This document shows, piece after piece, positions 38,380-50,170 of a stretch of DNA of 64,000 nt. The notes under the pieces were generated by a model. It searched no databases and was not told the DNA's origin. It was given only the letters and a program-made list of their open reading frames with translations. Where the stretch lies: assembly GCA_037903355.1 (NCBI GenBank), contig JBAJFE010000026.1, positions 7,378,001-7,442,000 of the forward strand, read 5' to 3'. The first letter of the stretch is position 1; every line of letters begins with the position of its first letter. The position numbers and the translations under genes are program-made. Origin of the DNA: Trichuris trichiura (Eukaryota; Nematoda; Enoplea; Trichinellida; Trichuridae).

Positions 38380-38607
38380 ATCTTGTCGCCTAGGCGCCTC
38401 GCCGTCCTACTGTAAGTTTGCGGGCCTTCACGTACTGCCCTCAGCTAAGCCTAAGCGTAAACATAAGGCTTATATCTTGGCTTAGATTTTGATAAAGGCA
38501 AAAAAGCGTGATTGGCATGCTCACCAGTAAAGGCACAACAAGTTAAAAGCATGCATGCAAGAAAGGAACCTGCATTTCTCTAATGAAGGGGCGACTAGGT
38601 GACAAGA
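38380..38607. mobile_element. palindromic MITE, family member 1
   Basis: The element starts ATCTTGTCGCCTAGGCGCC and ends with a near reverse complement (GGGGCGACTAGGTGACAAGAT). The centre holds TAAGCCTAAGCGTAAAC facing AAGGC-TTATATCTTGGCTTAG, so most of the roughly 228-bp element could fold on itself. There is no coding capacity. The copy at 60.73 kb lies in the opposite orientation, and three fragments elsewhere share the core, so it is a dispersed non-autonomous DNA element. Confidence 0.7.
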
Positions 38608-41205
38608 TTCAAATTTTTCTAATATGGTTGTCCAACGTTAACAGATTTGTCTGCCGTTTTACTTTGACGTCACCAAACATTGCTGTCTGCCAGAATAGTT
38701 GTGTTCTTCCGCATTCGCGTGAAATTTTTTCACAAACTTTTCTACCGTTCATTCTGAGTTAACAGAAGAAAGTTTGCGTGTTTGCGATTGAAGATAAGTT
38801 GTAAATAGGCGCAAATTTATTAAGACTGAGTAGTTGTGACATTCGGGTTATGTTGACAAACGTAGCAAACTCTTCTGCTTGACTGCGCAATAGCAAGCAA
38901 ACAGTAAGAGTTTTCAGCAAATTTCAGTACAAATATGCGTATCAGCACGATCATAATTAAAGGGATTTAAGTTAACTTAGTGATTGTGTACTGTGCACAG
39001 TTGTCTTCGTTTTTGCGGGTTTAACAACGCTTAAGTGGTTGGGCAAAGCGTTGCTAATCGATATCATCTACCAAATGTGCAAATGAACAAATATTTCTGA
39101 TTAGCGACTCCATCCGCCTTCTACAATGTAGTAGCACATTGACAAAGTCTTTGAAAGTCTCGACAGTAGCTTCTCCAACACTGGTAGTGACCTTTTCTCT
39201 CTGTTGGACACCATACTTTACGGATACTGCTGATCCTGCTTCCATGATCAATGAACGTACCAATTTTCGCAAGAAAATGGGTTAATTGCTTAATGAACTG
39301 CTCATTTGCCTCTTTCAGCTCCCATTCATTATTCCTCATCAATGGTTCAAAGATGCGTCGAAATTCGCAACCCCACAGTAGCTCTCCTTATCTATACTGA
39401 GCCCATTTCATATTGGCTTCTCCGATCGCCTACCAACGGCTCTGTTTTCAACTTTATCAACTCCAGTCTAAGAATGCAAAGAAAGCAGTCAGCTATTCGT
39501 AAAGCATACAAGCATAGACTTGAACAGACAACGTCCTCTAAAGCGGCTATGTTAAATTCACTGCGTATGTTTTCCCAGTTCTTCAGCTGACATTATGCCA
39601 ACGACACTGACTGGTCGATTAGCTAACCACAACTCTTTTTGCGAATCTCTCTTCAGCAGTTCCAACGGAAATGTGACGTTGCTGGAGCGGTGAACTACGC
39701 TAAAAAGAATCCTCCTTTTCCATAAAAGTCAGGCACTGAGTAGATTCAGCCAACAGATTCGGTATGCGTAAGTACGACGATATCCTTCAGCTCAGACCTT
39801 TGTCTCTTACGACGAACGACTGAGCCGGTTTGGCAGGGTCGCCTTCAGCGACTTACGACACGTTAACGACCGCTACATTTACATTGCAATATAAGCAAAA
39901 TGGTATGACCGAACGTGAACTGTTGACGAAGCGTCGGTTTAAAGTTTTCGTTGGACTCATTTAAACATTATTTTACAGTGTTTTGGTTATGTTCAGGTTA
40001 GTTAAGCTCGGTTATTGCTAATAGAGGCATCAGAAAGCAATTACTTTTGTCGTACAGTCATTAAACAGTTAGCGTAACGCAAAACAACTTTTTCCACGTT
40101 TTCGGTAAAAACTTATATTCACTTACTGAAGTGAAACCTGCTGTTCATACTAATAACGGAAAGAGAACGGTTTGATGAGCACCTAGCCGAACAGAAATAA
40201 AACTAGCAGTGACTTGCCGAAAAACACAGGGATCACCGCAAGGTCGTTCACATGCTGAACAACTTGGTAGTGCGCATCATACCGTGCCAAAACAAATTAC
40301 CGCTCATAATTTCGTTAAATTCATATCTTTCAATTACGAACACACAAAAATTTGGTATCATCTTCATGACGAGCTTTCATAGTCAAACAAAGCGAATAAG
40401 GTTCGCCTAAGCTGAAGATTTCATTTTGCAGACTTCATTATGGTTGTATTGTCATCATCTTCAGGTAGGTTCAGTATGCTAGGCATAGAAAGCGGGTGTT
40501 TCTGAATGTTGTGCGGTTTTACTCAATGAAGAAACTGCTCTTTGACCATCGGTAATATCAACAGGGCATACCACAGAGGACGCCTTTAAACATAAAGTGA
40601 ACTTACTTTGAAGATGTGTGTTCTCATAACGGACAGTTGCTCTAATAACTGTTAAAGCGGTTTATTCCCCGTTCTTATCGTAACAATGTCGATGTCGTTT
40701 TCTTCGGTTGCATACAAAAGTAGTACTGACTGTTTTAACTGTTACAAGTTAAACTCCTCTTGTCATAATGCCTACGTCTAACATTGTAATGTATACTTCC
40801 ATCAATGGAATAAATGTATATTTTCAAGCGGTTATATTAATGCCTGACTGTGAATATTTTTTGTATACTTTAACAATTGAAAAATGACCGACGTAACTAC
40901 TAGCAATTAACTGTGGAAAAGAGGGAACTGCTTGAGCCTTCCTGAATATTTAATGCTAACACATTCGTTTCTACCTACAAAAATTTTCTCAACAGTCTTT
41001 TTGAGCGAAACAAAAACGCTCGCTCTTCCGTAAATAGCGAAAAGTTTCCTGAGCAGCCGCAGCAAACTGCAAGCGAAGAAGTTTACTAAAGTCAGGCTAC
41101 GCAAAAACGTGGTACGAAAAAAAAAATTTTATTGTTCAAAGCGACAGTCGGAAGAGTACGCAACAAAAGTGTCGCTTTTCAGTTCAGAAATATCTCCATA
41201 TGATA
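38608..41205. other. gene-free, weak degenerate frames
   Basis: Between about 39054 and 39400 on minus, two overlapping frames (one with NNEWELKEANEQF, the next with SVGEATVETFKDFVN) would join with a one-base shift into a helical protein of about 110 residues. I recognise no family, so this may be a decayed gene or two exons of an unknown one. Nothing else is supported. Confidence 0.3.
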
Positions 41206-44200
41206 TCTTCACTGTATCCAAGCACTTCTTCCTTCAATTGCTCAAACAGGCGCACGTCGATCTGGTATTTGTACGCTAACTGAGATACAAAGGGAATTCC
41301 CAATTAATTTCATATTAAATGCTATGATCCTTTGCGATGAACTTTTTCAATGCGCTTGGAAAAACAATGGCGGGCTTTTCTTGCTCTTTTTCATACGACA
41401 ATAAAATGTTACCATCCAGTATGGCAGGACGGAGCGATCCCGTCCGGCCTAAGGTGCAAATAACTCATTACCGTCAGCTCAAGTACTTCAGCAAGTGCAA
41501 CAGGCAGATTAGACAAGTAGATTTACTTGCAAATTCAAATGGGAAAATAAACATGAAGAAAAAACATACGACCAACCGTACAAAAAACTCGTAATAAATG
41601 AGCGTGAGTTAGAGGGTAACATATGGATGCTCAATCAACCAGTGACACAGCAGCAGTCGTCATAGCAATGAAACGAAAGCGACATTCTTTTTCTTGTTGA
41701 CATTGCGCGGGACGCCACATAAAAAATATCGTCTATTTTACGGAGATGCACCCCGCATGCAAAACATATCTTATACGGGGTAGCATCATGACCGCCGCTA
41801 ATGCCATTATATCGTTCAAAGAGTATCATATCTTCATTTTTTTGGCAATACGCCAAGGTATAACAAGGAAGACGAGACAGACGTTGGCGCACTATTCTTT
41901 AGAAAACAAGTATGCGGCATTTGTCCGTCTATGGAAGGACATATCGTTCAAGTGGCCAACCATGCTCGCACGCTAAAGTTGGTAGACAGCGGCTCGCTTT
42001 TCCCAAAATACAACGGCTAGCCGCCGTTCATCGATGATGCTTGCCCGTCGGGTGTTCTAAAATATCGTCCATAGTTCCTTCTTTCCACCCACTGTCGTGA
42101 TAAATATCCTCCTGTTGGAATGTAGACCTCACGGTTGTATACCGTTGGCACACTTGACCAACCGATCCAATGAACATTATCGTCCATATCCTTCTTAGAG
42201 GCACCTTTTCGAAAGTAATATGCCTTTCAAAGTTCGCACAATGTGGGGCTTCGATGAGACGCTTCATGGCCTCTTCGTCTCGGCAATCATTGTCCTCATC
42301 TTGGAAGCAGAGCCGTCTGAAAACGCTCAGAGCCGCTGACGCCACCATATCGTTCAAAGGATATCCTATCATCATTTCTTTGGCAATACACAAAGGCATA
42401 ACAAGGAAGACGAGACAGACATCGGCGGAATACTCTTTAGAAAACAAGTGTGCGTCATCTGCCCGCCTATGGATGGAAATATCGTTTAAGTAGCGAAGCA
42501 TTTTTGCGCGCTACAGATGGTAGACAGTGCGCCGCTTATCATCAAATACAACGGCTGGCCGCCGAGCATTGATGATGCTTACCCGTCGGCTGTTCTAAAA
42601 TATCGTCCAAAGTTCTTTCTTTCTACCAAATTTCGTGATAAATAAAATCCCGTTCCAATGTAAAGCTGACGGTTGAATGCCGTGGGCACACTTGACCAAC
42701 CCATCCAATGAACAATATCATCCATATCTTTCGTCGAAGCGCCTTTTCAAAAGCAATACACCTTTTTAAGTCGGCGCTAAGTAGCACTTCGATGAGACGT
42801 TTTACGGCCTCTTCGTCGCGGCAGTCGTTGTCCCCATGCTGGAAACGTGAGCGGCAGAAAACGCTCAGAACCGCTAACCTTACTGCTTCTCGACGGGATC
42901 ATATCATTTTCCAACAGCATCATCAGCATTCGTTTCATAATATCATTTTGCGCTCCGCGCAGGCAACCATAAGCATCATGACTACAACTACATATCAAGT
43001 TCCAGCAATGCCAGCAATTTCCTACGCGGGAAATGATCTTCCTTTCCGCGCAGGCTACCATGAATAGGACGGTTTCCAGGACGTCCAACTGCTGGTTGTC
43101 GGAAAGCATTTCCATCACAACAGCTATGCTTTCCGACAAAACTGCGCTGACGCGGAGGCAATCCTCTAGGAAGGAGCAAACAGACTGCTCCTTTAAGAAT
43201 TCGACCGCTGCCGGACAATTCATCGTACTAGCAGGTCGGACGGATAGGGCCGACAATTCACGCTACCAGCTATGCGTAAGCCCATGTAAAACGTTTTCAT
43301 ATCGTTTCGCCTAGCAAAAGGCATTCACGTCGTCTGCAAGTGTCAGCCACTTCAGCTTTTCAAGTGTCTGCCATACTGCCGTTCTTGCCACTTCCTACCA
43401 TTTTTTTCGGAGCTATTTTTCCCTTATCGTATGTAGGATGTGAACCAGGAATATAAGTGCCAACTCTTCGTGATCATTGGCAACGAAGAGGCAATGATCC
43501 ATTCTTCAACAGTCGTCGCCGACGTTTACTAATTTCGCTCACTGGCGACAAGAAGGGGACCATTTTTCGTTCCACTCGCGCTGCTGTCACACAGAAATGG
43601 GTGAAAGGCAGCGATGACCTACAAAGGACGACGTTGAGGAACGCTCGTCTAGCCTCGTCACATATCGTTCAGGCTAGCAGGGCTGGGCAGGCATCCAGTA
43701 TTACACTGAGCTTACGCCGCCACATAGAATATCGTAAAGTAAGAGTACAGGGATCACCGCACGACAGAGCAACTGCAAACACTCCGCGCTATGCGACTAA
43801 CGGAGTGCAACTAGTAGCTGTAAACTCAATTTACCGTAATTATGATTAACAGGTTTCATAACTCCTGCTTATCAATAACATCATGCTACGGCAAAGCTCA
43901 TAAACCAGCAAATTAAGCGCTTGCTCATGATAAAAAATTAGAAAACTTTTTTTTAATGCAGAATACCTAATAAGTAGACCACACAGTTTTTAATATGCAG
44001 ACGGCATTTTTGAAAATGGAATGCTTTAGCTGGTACAGTTTGACGCAAAGGCATTCTGCAGCAACTCAACCTGATGCCTGATCTGTGACTATGGCCACTG
44101 GAACAGCTCCTTTAAATTTAGCTTGGGAAGTATGACATATTTAGTTGAGACGTAGCACCTTCAAATGAATCCCAGCGGAAAAGTAGCGATGCGGAGAAAA

Positions 44201-44800
44201 AATTCACTTTGAGACGAAGTCTAAGCAACGTGCCTGAAAAAGCATTATGCACTCTAAGTCAAAACCAAAGATGGCCCTTTGGCGACTGCTATCCGACTCT
44301 GTTTGCGGGAACGAAGTCTGACCGACAAACCGTCGGTTTCTTTTTCTTATGTAGGAGGCATTGCAACTACATGTAATCTTATAGACAACAGCAGGCCTCT
44401 CGTTTAACGGCACCTTGATCTTGGCATTTCGTAATGAGGATCGTAACTATGTTAAGGTTTGGGAATGCACAGTGAAATCGAGTGTTCTCCCTAGACATTT
44501 GAGACGTTAACAGACTCTTGCGTACTACGGAAGAACAATCAGGAGAAGCTGCTCCTTTGGGCGGATAACCTTTGGCATCCTTACGCTACGCCGTATTATG
44601 CAGGAAACGATACTGACGGGATTTGCTTTGTTATGAAACGCTGCTTTAACGTGCCTCAGTTCTGCTTCAAAAGACATTGCATCGAAAATACTCGCTGCCC
44701 TGTCTATCATCCCACGAATGATATCAGCCATTGCCGAATACGCATGGTGAAAAGCGAAATGAAGGTAACGGATTAGAATGGGTTGGCTTACGGTAGACGA
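41206..44800. repeat. duplicated block, copy A
   Basis: This block shares the order and nearly the sequence of 48687-51735 in direct orientation. It begins TCACTGTATCCAAGCACTTC and ends just past the Penelope thumb motif. Copy A is longer because it holds a second tandem unit of about 540 bp: 41990-42340 and 42537-42890 are diverged copies of each other. Copy B has one. The blocks carry a minus-strand HEAT-like decayed ORF and the 3' part of a Penelope-like element. The NDUFB4 gene lies between them and is not duplicated. Confidence 0.88.
41635..43256 (-). pseudogene. decayed HEAT-like ORFs, possibly condensin D2-derived (copy A)
   Basis: Fragments read on minus in shifting frames: 43256-42777 (FLKEQSVCSFLEDCLRVS, then LDVLETVLFMVACAERK), 42501-42028 (VASAALSVFRRLCFQDEDN) and 41892-41635. 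The first resembles, from memory, the helical repeat region of condensin subunit D2 that has an LEDC block followed by repeated helices. The second is a paralogous segment from the tandem unit. Frame breaks and lack of plausible starts mark it as non-functional. The condensin link is tentative; decay by frameshift is what the sequence shows. Confidence 0.4.
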
Positions 44801-44966
44801 GCGTCTCTAACCTACCATGGCTACCTGAACAGTCTTCGTCTTGAATGGGCCTGAACGAAAGCCACCAGTAAACTGATCCGTCAACATTGTCGCTTGAGAC
44901 TTCGGAAGGCCTACGCACAAGGAATTCGAAAATTTCCCAAAATGTCTTGTAGGCTTTCGTGTCCAT
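44204..44966 (-). mobile_element. Penelope-like element fragment (thumb to GIY-YIG), copy 1
   Basis: Penelope-like retroelements encode a reverse transcriptase followed by a GIY-YIG endonuclease. On minus, in order: LVYRKPTHSNP (the family's conserved thumb motif), then DRAASIFDAMSFEAELRHVK (the RA...EL.HVK linker), then AVVYKITCSCNASYI, the start of the GIY-YIG domain. The frame changes between these pieces, and the usual Gly after SYI is Arg, so the element is dead. The catalytic RT palm is missing from this copy. Confidence 0.75.
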
Positions 44967-46580
44967 GTCTACTGAACAGGAGGATAAGGAATTGTGTCAT
45001 TGCCGCCCAATGGCAGGAACTTCAGCAGATTCTGATGCATTTTTGTACCATCATGGCGTGCTTTCATGCTCAAGATGGGAATGACTTGCTGCAATTCACT
45101 GTAGCTGGAAACATTACAGGTATAAAATCATTTATTTCTTGTAGATAAAATGCGAGATTTCCGCAGAGCTTTCGTGGTTCACCCGACCCTATCATCATCA
45201 CTACCATAAAAGGCAAAGCCGAGTAAAAGCACCGCTATTTTATAGAACTTAAGTAGGCTGATTACGTCAGAGATTGAACAAGTCTCTGTTCCAAGTCATC
45301 GGCCAAATGGAAACGTAATACTGGTGCTTAATGATAATGAATCGTACTGTGTACGTCAAAAAGGCTTCCAAGTGTCAAAAACCCATTATCCCATTAAGCA
45401 TATTAGCCCTTAGCTTCAGGAGTACGTTAGAGCAGATGTCGGGATCACCGCGACCCATCCGCAGCCCCCATTTGGGAATAGTAGATATCGTCTCAATTCC
45501 ACGATTACAACTTTTTTCGTACTCTCGCCTTCCACGTCAAATTCCGCTACAAAACTTTAAAAATTAAGATTAAGCGAGAGAATCGTCATGCATGTATAAG
45601 AGAATAGTAGACTTAAAATTATTTTACGTTTGAAAGTGTACCGCTCGCACTGTTTGAAAATCATCAAGATTAGTTTTGGTCACGTAAACTGCTTCCAGTT
45701 CTGTTAGTCCTGCTGACTTTTCACTCATCACTTATTTTATTTTTTCCAGCTTTTCTTTCTTAGAACCCGCAAGATGCCCAAAACGGGGTCTTTTCCATTA
45801 GACGCTCAGAGGTTACTGTTTGTGGAAATAAGAAGTAAGGTTCGTTTATTCAAGTTACCATATGCAGCTTAAACAAAAGGAGCTGTTGCTTTTAGACGTA
45901 CGCCTCAGCCATTTACGTTTGCCAGAAGCAAAACGTCTTGATTTTAGGCTAAAGCTTATGGCTTAAAGATGTTCCGTTTTTGGGACCAACCTTTTTTTGG
46001 TGATTGCAGAATTACGCTATGGCTGGTGGGCATGGAGTAGGAAAAGTCAAGGATTTTGTTTTTCTGCCTCAGCTAATTTTGAATTGTCATTTCAGTTCCA
46101 CTTTTGTCCCTGCTTTTATTTTCGGAATCTTATCCATTGTGGGTACTGTATGTGGAACTGAAAACAAATTCCGTTAATCCATGAAACCTTAGCAGCCTAA
46201 ACTAAAGTAGTGACTGATTTTAAGTTTCTGCATACGGTTACTGGGAGACTAACGAGACCTTGTGATAGCTTAGATCTAGGCATCGTGCGGTTACCTGATT
46301 CAGGGTACGTAACGTTAAATCACCTACGGTGCGCATCGAGCGTAACGGATAAGACCCTTAATTTTGTTTTTTAACGTTTCATTTCATACTTATTTCAATT
46401 GATTGTTTTTGTCATTATCATTTCGTTTCACTTTGTCTTTATTTCTTCTTTACCCGCTGGCTTAGCGTCTTGGAAAAGGATTTTCATGTAAAATGGATTT
46501 TCAATTTAAAAATCTTGCGCCTACCTCACTTAAAGTGCACATTTGTCTCTTTACTGGCTTCACTTTACTGGTCGTATTTA
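44967..46580. other. Penelope flank and unassigned AT-rich DNA
   Basis: The part from about 45480 to 45660 is a diverged relative of 52960-53110 (shared CTTTAAAAATTA and AATTATTTT blocks), so it is probably the upstream part of the same retroelement. The rest has no gene I can support. Confidence 0.45.
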
Positions 46581-46586
46581 TGTCCG

Positions 46587-46632
46587 ATCCTGATGAAGAA
46601 GCACGGTTCGCTCCGAAAACTAAGTGTAGTAA
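46587..46632 (+). other. degenerate hammerhead-ribozyme-like motif
   Basis: CTGATGA is followed by a weak stem (GAAGC with GCTCC), then CGAAAA, a 3-bp ACT/AGT stem and an A. That is the order of hammerhead core parts, but there is an extra A in the GAAA core and I find no helix I. Hammerheads are known in Penelope-like elements, remnants of which lie on both sides. This is probably a fossil, or chance. Confidence 0.2.
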
Positions 46633-46982
46633 AAGCCTTCAACTTTTCAATGGTTGAATGGGAAGCTTTACCGTAAACACAATAAGAGAATATAGGGCTT
46701 CCTTACGAAAGAATAGTTGATCAATAGAACCTAAGTTAACAGCATCACTTCCAGACACTGTCAGCAGAACAAAGCTGTTTGAAACAATAAATAAAACATT
46801 TCTTGTTCTTTCATGAGAAATGGTTTCTTAAAACAAAACCGCTGTGATCAGAGGCATCCATCAAAGCGAAAAAAATTAAGCATGTACGAATAAATTTGCG
46901 GAAAGACGTGGTTCCTTTGGTTCTTACTTACACTTTGTACGTTCGCTTGTAATGCAGTGAAGTTTGCTTATTGTTTTGTCAA

Positions 46983-47685
46983 ATGATGTGCATTAGTAAA
47001 TGGGCACCGTTATTGCCCAGAGTAGTGCCAAGCGTTGTTGCTGCGAGAGGAGTCGTCTCGCGACCGACAAATCCGACAAACAATCTTTGGCAAGATCCAA
47101 TATACGGTTATTTCGAAACACATGGTAGAATGGAATTTAAGCCTGGAGAAGAATACGGTCTAAGCGAAGAGCAAAAGAAGGCAGTTATGGAGCGTTATCG
47201 TCGCAAAGCAATGTTAAAAAGGCAATTTTTGGAAATGGAGTACAATCCGATGCGGTTTCGTCAAGTTCAAGGCGTTATTGTAAGTCGAGTGTCCACCGAG
47301 TTATCGTTGCAATTGTCGACCGATTACTTAGGTTGACCCGTCCATGTTTCGATGGTACGCAATGGAAATGCTAAACGCGGAGCGCTTCTACTACACGCCG
47401 AAAACAGTGTTCTACCTTCTGGGAACATTTTTGCTATTCGCTTACATGTTTGGTCGATGGGGAAATTCGCAACTCGTAAGTTTTACACGATTCATGCCAC
47501 GGCTGCACTTTACGCATGAATAGTGTGAACTTTCGTGCATTCATTCCGAAAGCCTTTAATTTTAGCTAGTTTTTTAGGGTAATTACGATGATCTTTGCCG
47601 TCAAGGCAAATTCCTTTGGTGGGATCGCAATACAAGAATGCCCACCTGCGGTGGGACGCACAAGGCGATGTACACCAACGCGTAA
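46983..47685 (+). CDS. NDUFB4: NDUFB4, complex I B15 accessory subunit
   Basis: NDUFB4 is a single-span accessory subunit of the membrane arm of mitochondrial NADH:ubiquinone oxidoreductase. Exons 46983-47279, 47332-47475 and 47578-47685 join in phase 0 and give 182 residues; human NDUFB4 has 129. The match begins at LSEEQKKAVMERYRRKAMLK (family ETRRAQAERLAIRAQLK) and continues with FLEMEYNP. Then MFRWY and FYYTPKTVFYLLGTFLLFAYMF give the membrane span, and GKFLWWDR matches the family's GKLDRTF end. The extra length is an N-terminal Arg-containing stretch (about 45 residues) that looks like a cleavable mitochondrial presequence; mammalian B15 lacks one. Two adjacent ATGs (46983, 46986) are possible starts. 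AATAAA at 47766-47771 lies about 80 bases past the stop. The gene lies between the two duplicated blocks. Confidence 0.88.
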
Positions 47686-47765
47686 TACAGTGCCAACGCC
47701 GTAGTGTCAACTGCAGTTCGGCGCAACTATTTATGTTGGCCAAAAATTCCTACCGTCGTTTGATA

Positions 47766-47771
47766 AATAAA
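47766..47771 (+). terminator. polyadenylation signal of NDUFB4
   Basis: Canonical AATAAA about 80 bases after the NDUFB4 stop codon, correctly placed for 3' end formation. Confidence 0.55.
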
Positions 47772-48686
47772 ACAAATTGCGCGTTTACTTGGGTGACAGA
47801 TGAAGTTCACAGCGCTTTGTAGGCTTGGCGTAAAAGTAGTCAAATTAACTCGGATTTTGAGCAAGCAACAAACAAACTGATTGCATAAAATCCTTATGAA
47901 AAAGAAAACTTTTGTTGGAGTTTTATTAGTAGGTTTGTTCGGCAGAAAACACGATTGACGCCAATGTTACCACTTGCGTACTATTGTATGCTCATCATTG
48001 TTCGGGGCGCAGCGATAGCAGCTCGTTGAGCTAAGCTGCTCTGCTCGAGTCCTAGGGCTGCAATCATATGTAACTGCTTGAGCGGTGAGACTAATCGGGG
48101 TCGGCCAGGCGATTTTGACAGGTGAAGCGGTGCCGTCAGGCTAATTTGTGCTTGTAAATCATATTTACTTTGCAATTGTTTATCATAAATTAAAATTATC
48201 CGTATTTTATTCCACAGAGAATTTAAATTTTCACGCTTCAGTAGTCATTAAGGCAACAAAATTTCTGCTGAGCTCATTTAAGTCTCTTTGAGTATTGAAG
48301 TAGCCATTGATTGAACCAAGCCAACTCGGAGCAATTCAACTTCAACTGTACCAACTTGACTTCAACTCAACTTGGCCTGGAAGCAATTGGTCCTATTGTT
48401 ATACCTGCATTTACGTATACAATTTGCTTGGTATAAATCCGGTATATTTAGTACATAGAAGGAACATGTACTAAGTACGCAACCAAAGCGTGTACGCAGT
48501 GCATGCTACTCACACGTAAACTATTTTCTGTTCTCCAAAGTTTCTACAACCCATGCTTCATATATGGTATATCTCCATGAGTTTGCGACATTTATGCAGT
48601 ATACACTGCCTGTAAGCGCGATACCTGCCATAGCCACAGTTTCCGTGGTTTATATGTACTTGGAAAACAGGGTGCTTCCTTAACGT
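47772..48686. other. intergenic, nothing recognised
   Basis: There is a short stretch of related CAACTTG/CAACTCAAC words at about 48320-48380. No supported gene. Confidence 0.4.
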
Positions 48687-49113
48687 CACTGTATCCAAGC
48701 ACTTCTTCCTTCAATTGCTCAAATAAGCCCATATCGATCTGGTACGTGTATGCTAACTGAGATGCAAAGGGAATTCTTATTTACCTAATTTCATACTAAA
48801 TGCTGTGCTTCTTTGCGATGAACTTTTTCAATGCGTTTGGAAAAACAATGGAGGGCTTTTCTTGCTCTTTTTCATACGACAATAAAATATTACCATCCAG
48901 TATGGCAGGACGGAACGACCCATCCGGCCTAAGGTACAAATAACTCATTACCGTCAGCTCAAGTACTTCAACAAGTGCAACAGGCAGATTAGACAAGTAG
49001 ATTTACTTGGAAATCCAAATGGGAACGCAAACATGAAGAAAAAAGATACGACCAACCGTACAAAAAAAGTGGCAACAAGAGCGTGAGATAGAGAGTAACA
49101 CATGGATGCTCAA

Positions 49114-50170
49114 TCAACCAATCACACAGCAGCAGTCGTCAATGCAATGAAACGAAAGCGACATTCTTTTTCTTGTTGACATTGTGAGCAGGACGCCACA
49201 CAAAAAATAAATATCGTTCATTTTGCAGTGATGCACTGCGCATGCGAAGAATATTTTCAACGAGGTTCTGTCCTGATCGTCGCTGACGCCACGATATCGT
49301 TCAAAGAGTATCATATCTTCATTTCTTTGGCAATACGCCAAGGTATAACAAGGAAGACGAGACAGACGTTGGCGCACTATTCTTTAGAAAACAAGTATGC
49401 GGCATTTGCCCGTCTATGGAAGGACATATCGTTCAAGTGGCCAACCATGCTCGCACGCTAAAGTTGGTAGACAGCGGCTCGCTTTTCCCAAAATACAACG
49501 GCTGGCCACCGTTCATTGATGATGCTTACCCGTCGGCTGTTCTAAAATATCGTCCATAATTCTTTCTTTCTACCAACTGTCGTGATAAATAAAATCCCGT
49601 TCGAATGTAGAGCAGACGGCTGAATATCGTGGGCACACTTGACCAACCCATCCAATGAACAATATCATCCATATCTTTCGTCGAAGCGCCTTTTCAAAAG
49701 TAATACACCTTTTTAAGTCGGCGCTAAGTAGCACTTCGATGAGACGTTTTACGGCCTCTTCGTCGCGGCAGTCGTTGTCCTCACGCTGGAAACATGAGCG
49801 GCAGAAAACGCTCAGAACCGCTATCCTTACTGCTTCTCGACGGGATCATATCATTTTCCAACAGCATCATCAGCATTCGTTTCATAATATCATTTTGCGC
49901 TCCGCGCAGGCAACCATAAGCATCAGGACTACAACTACATATCAAGTTCCAGCAATGCCAGCAATTCCCTACGCGGGAAATGATCTTCCTTTCCGCGCAG
50001 GCTACCATAAACAGGACGGTTTCCAAGACGTCCAACTGCTGGTTGTCGGAAAGTATTTCCATCACAACAGCTATGCTTTCCGACAAAACTGCGCTGACGC
50101 GGAGGCAATCCTCTAGGAAGGAGCAAACAGACTGCTCTTTTAAGAATTCGACCGCTGCCGGACAATTCAT
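49114..50170 (-). pseudogene. decayed HEAT-like ORFs, copy B
   Basis: Same content as the copy A pseudogene. 50170-49781 reads FLKEQSVCSFLEDC and LDVLETVLFMVACAERK; 49377-49114 reads MRQRLSRLPCYTLAYCQ. The same frame breaks separate the pieces in both copies, so the decay preceded the duplication. Confidence 0.4.

Noticed and set aside
42708..43067. Plus-strand ORFs of 119-153 codons in the duplicated blocks
   Set aside because: Rich in Ser and Arg and opposite the HEAT-like minus frames; antisense shadows.
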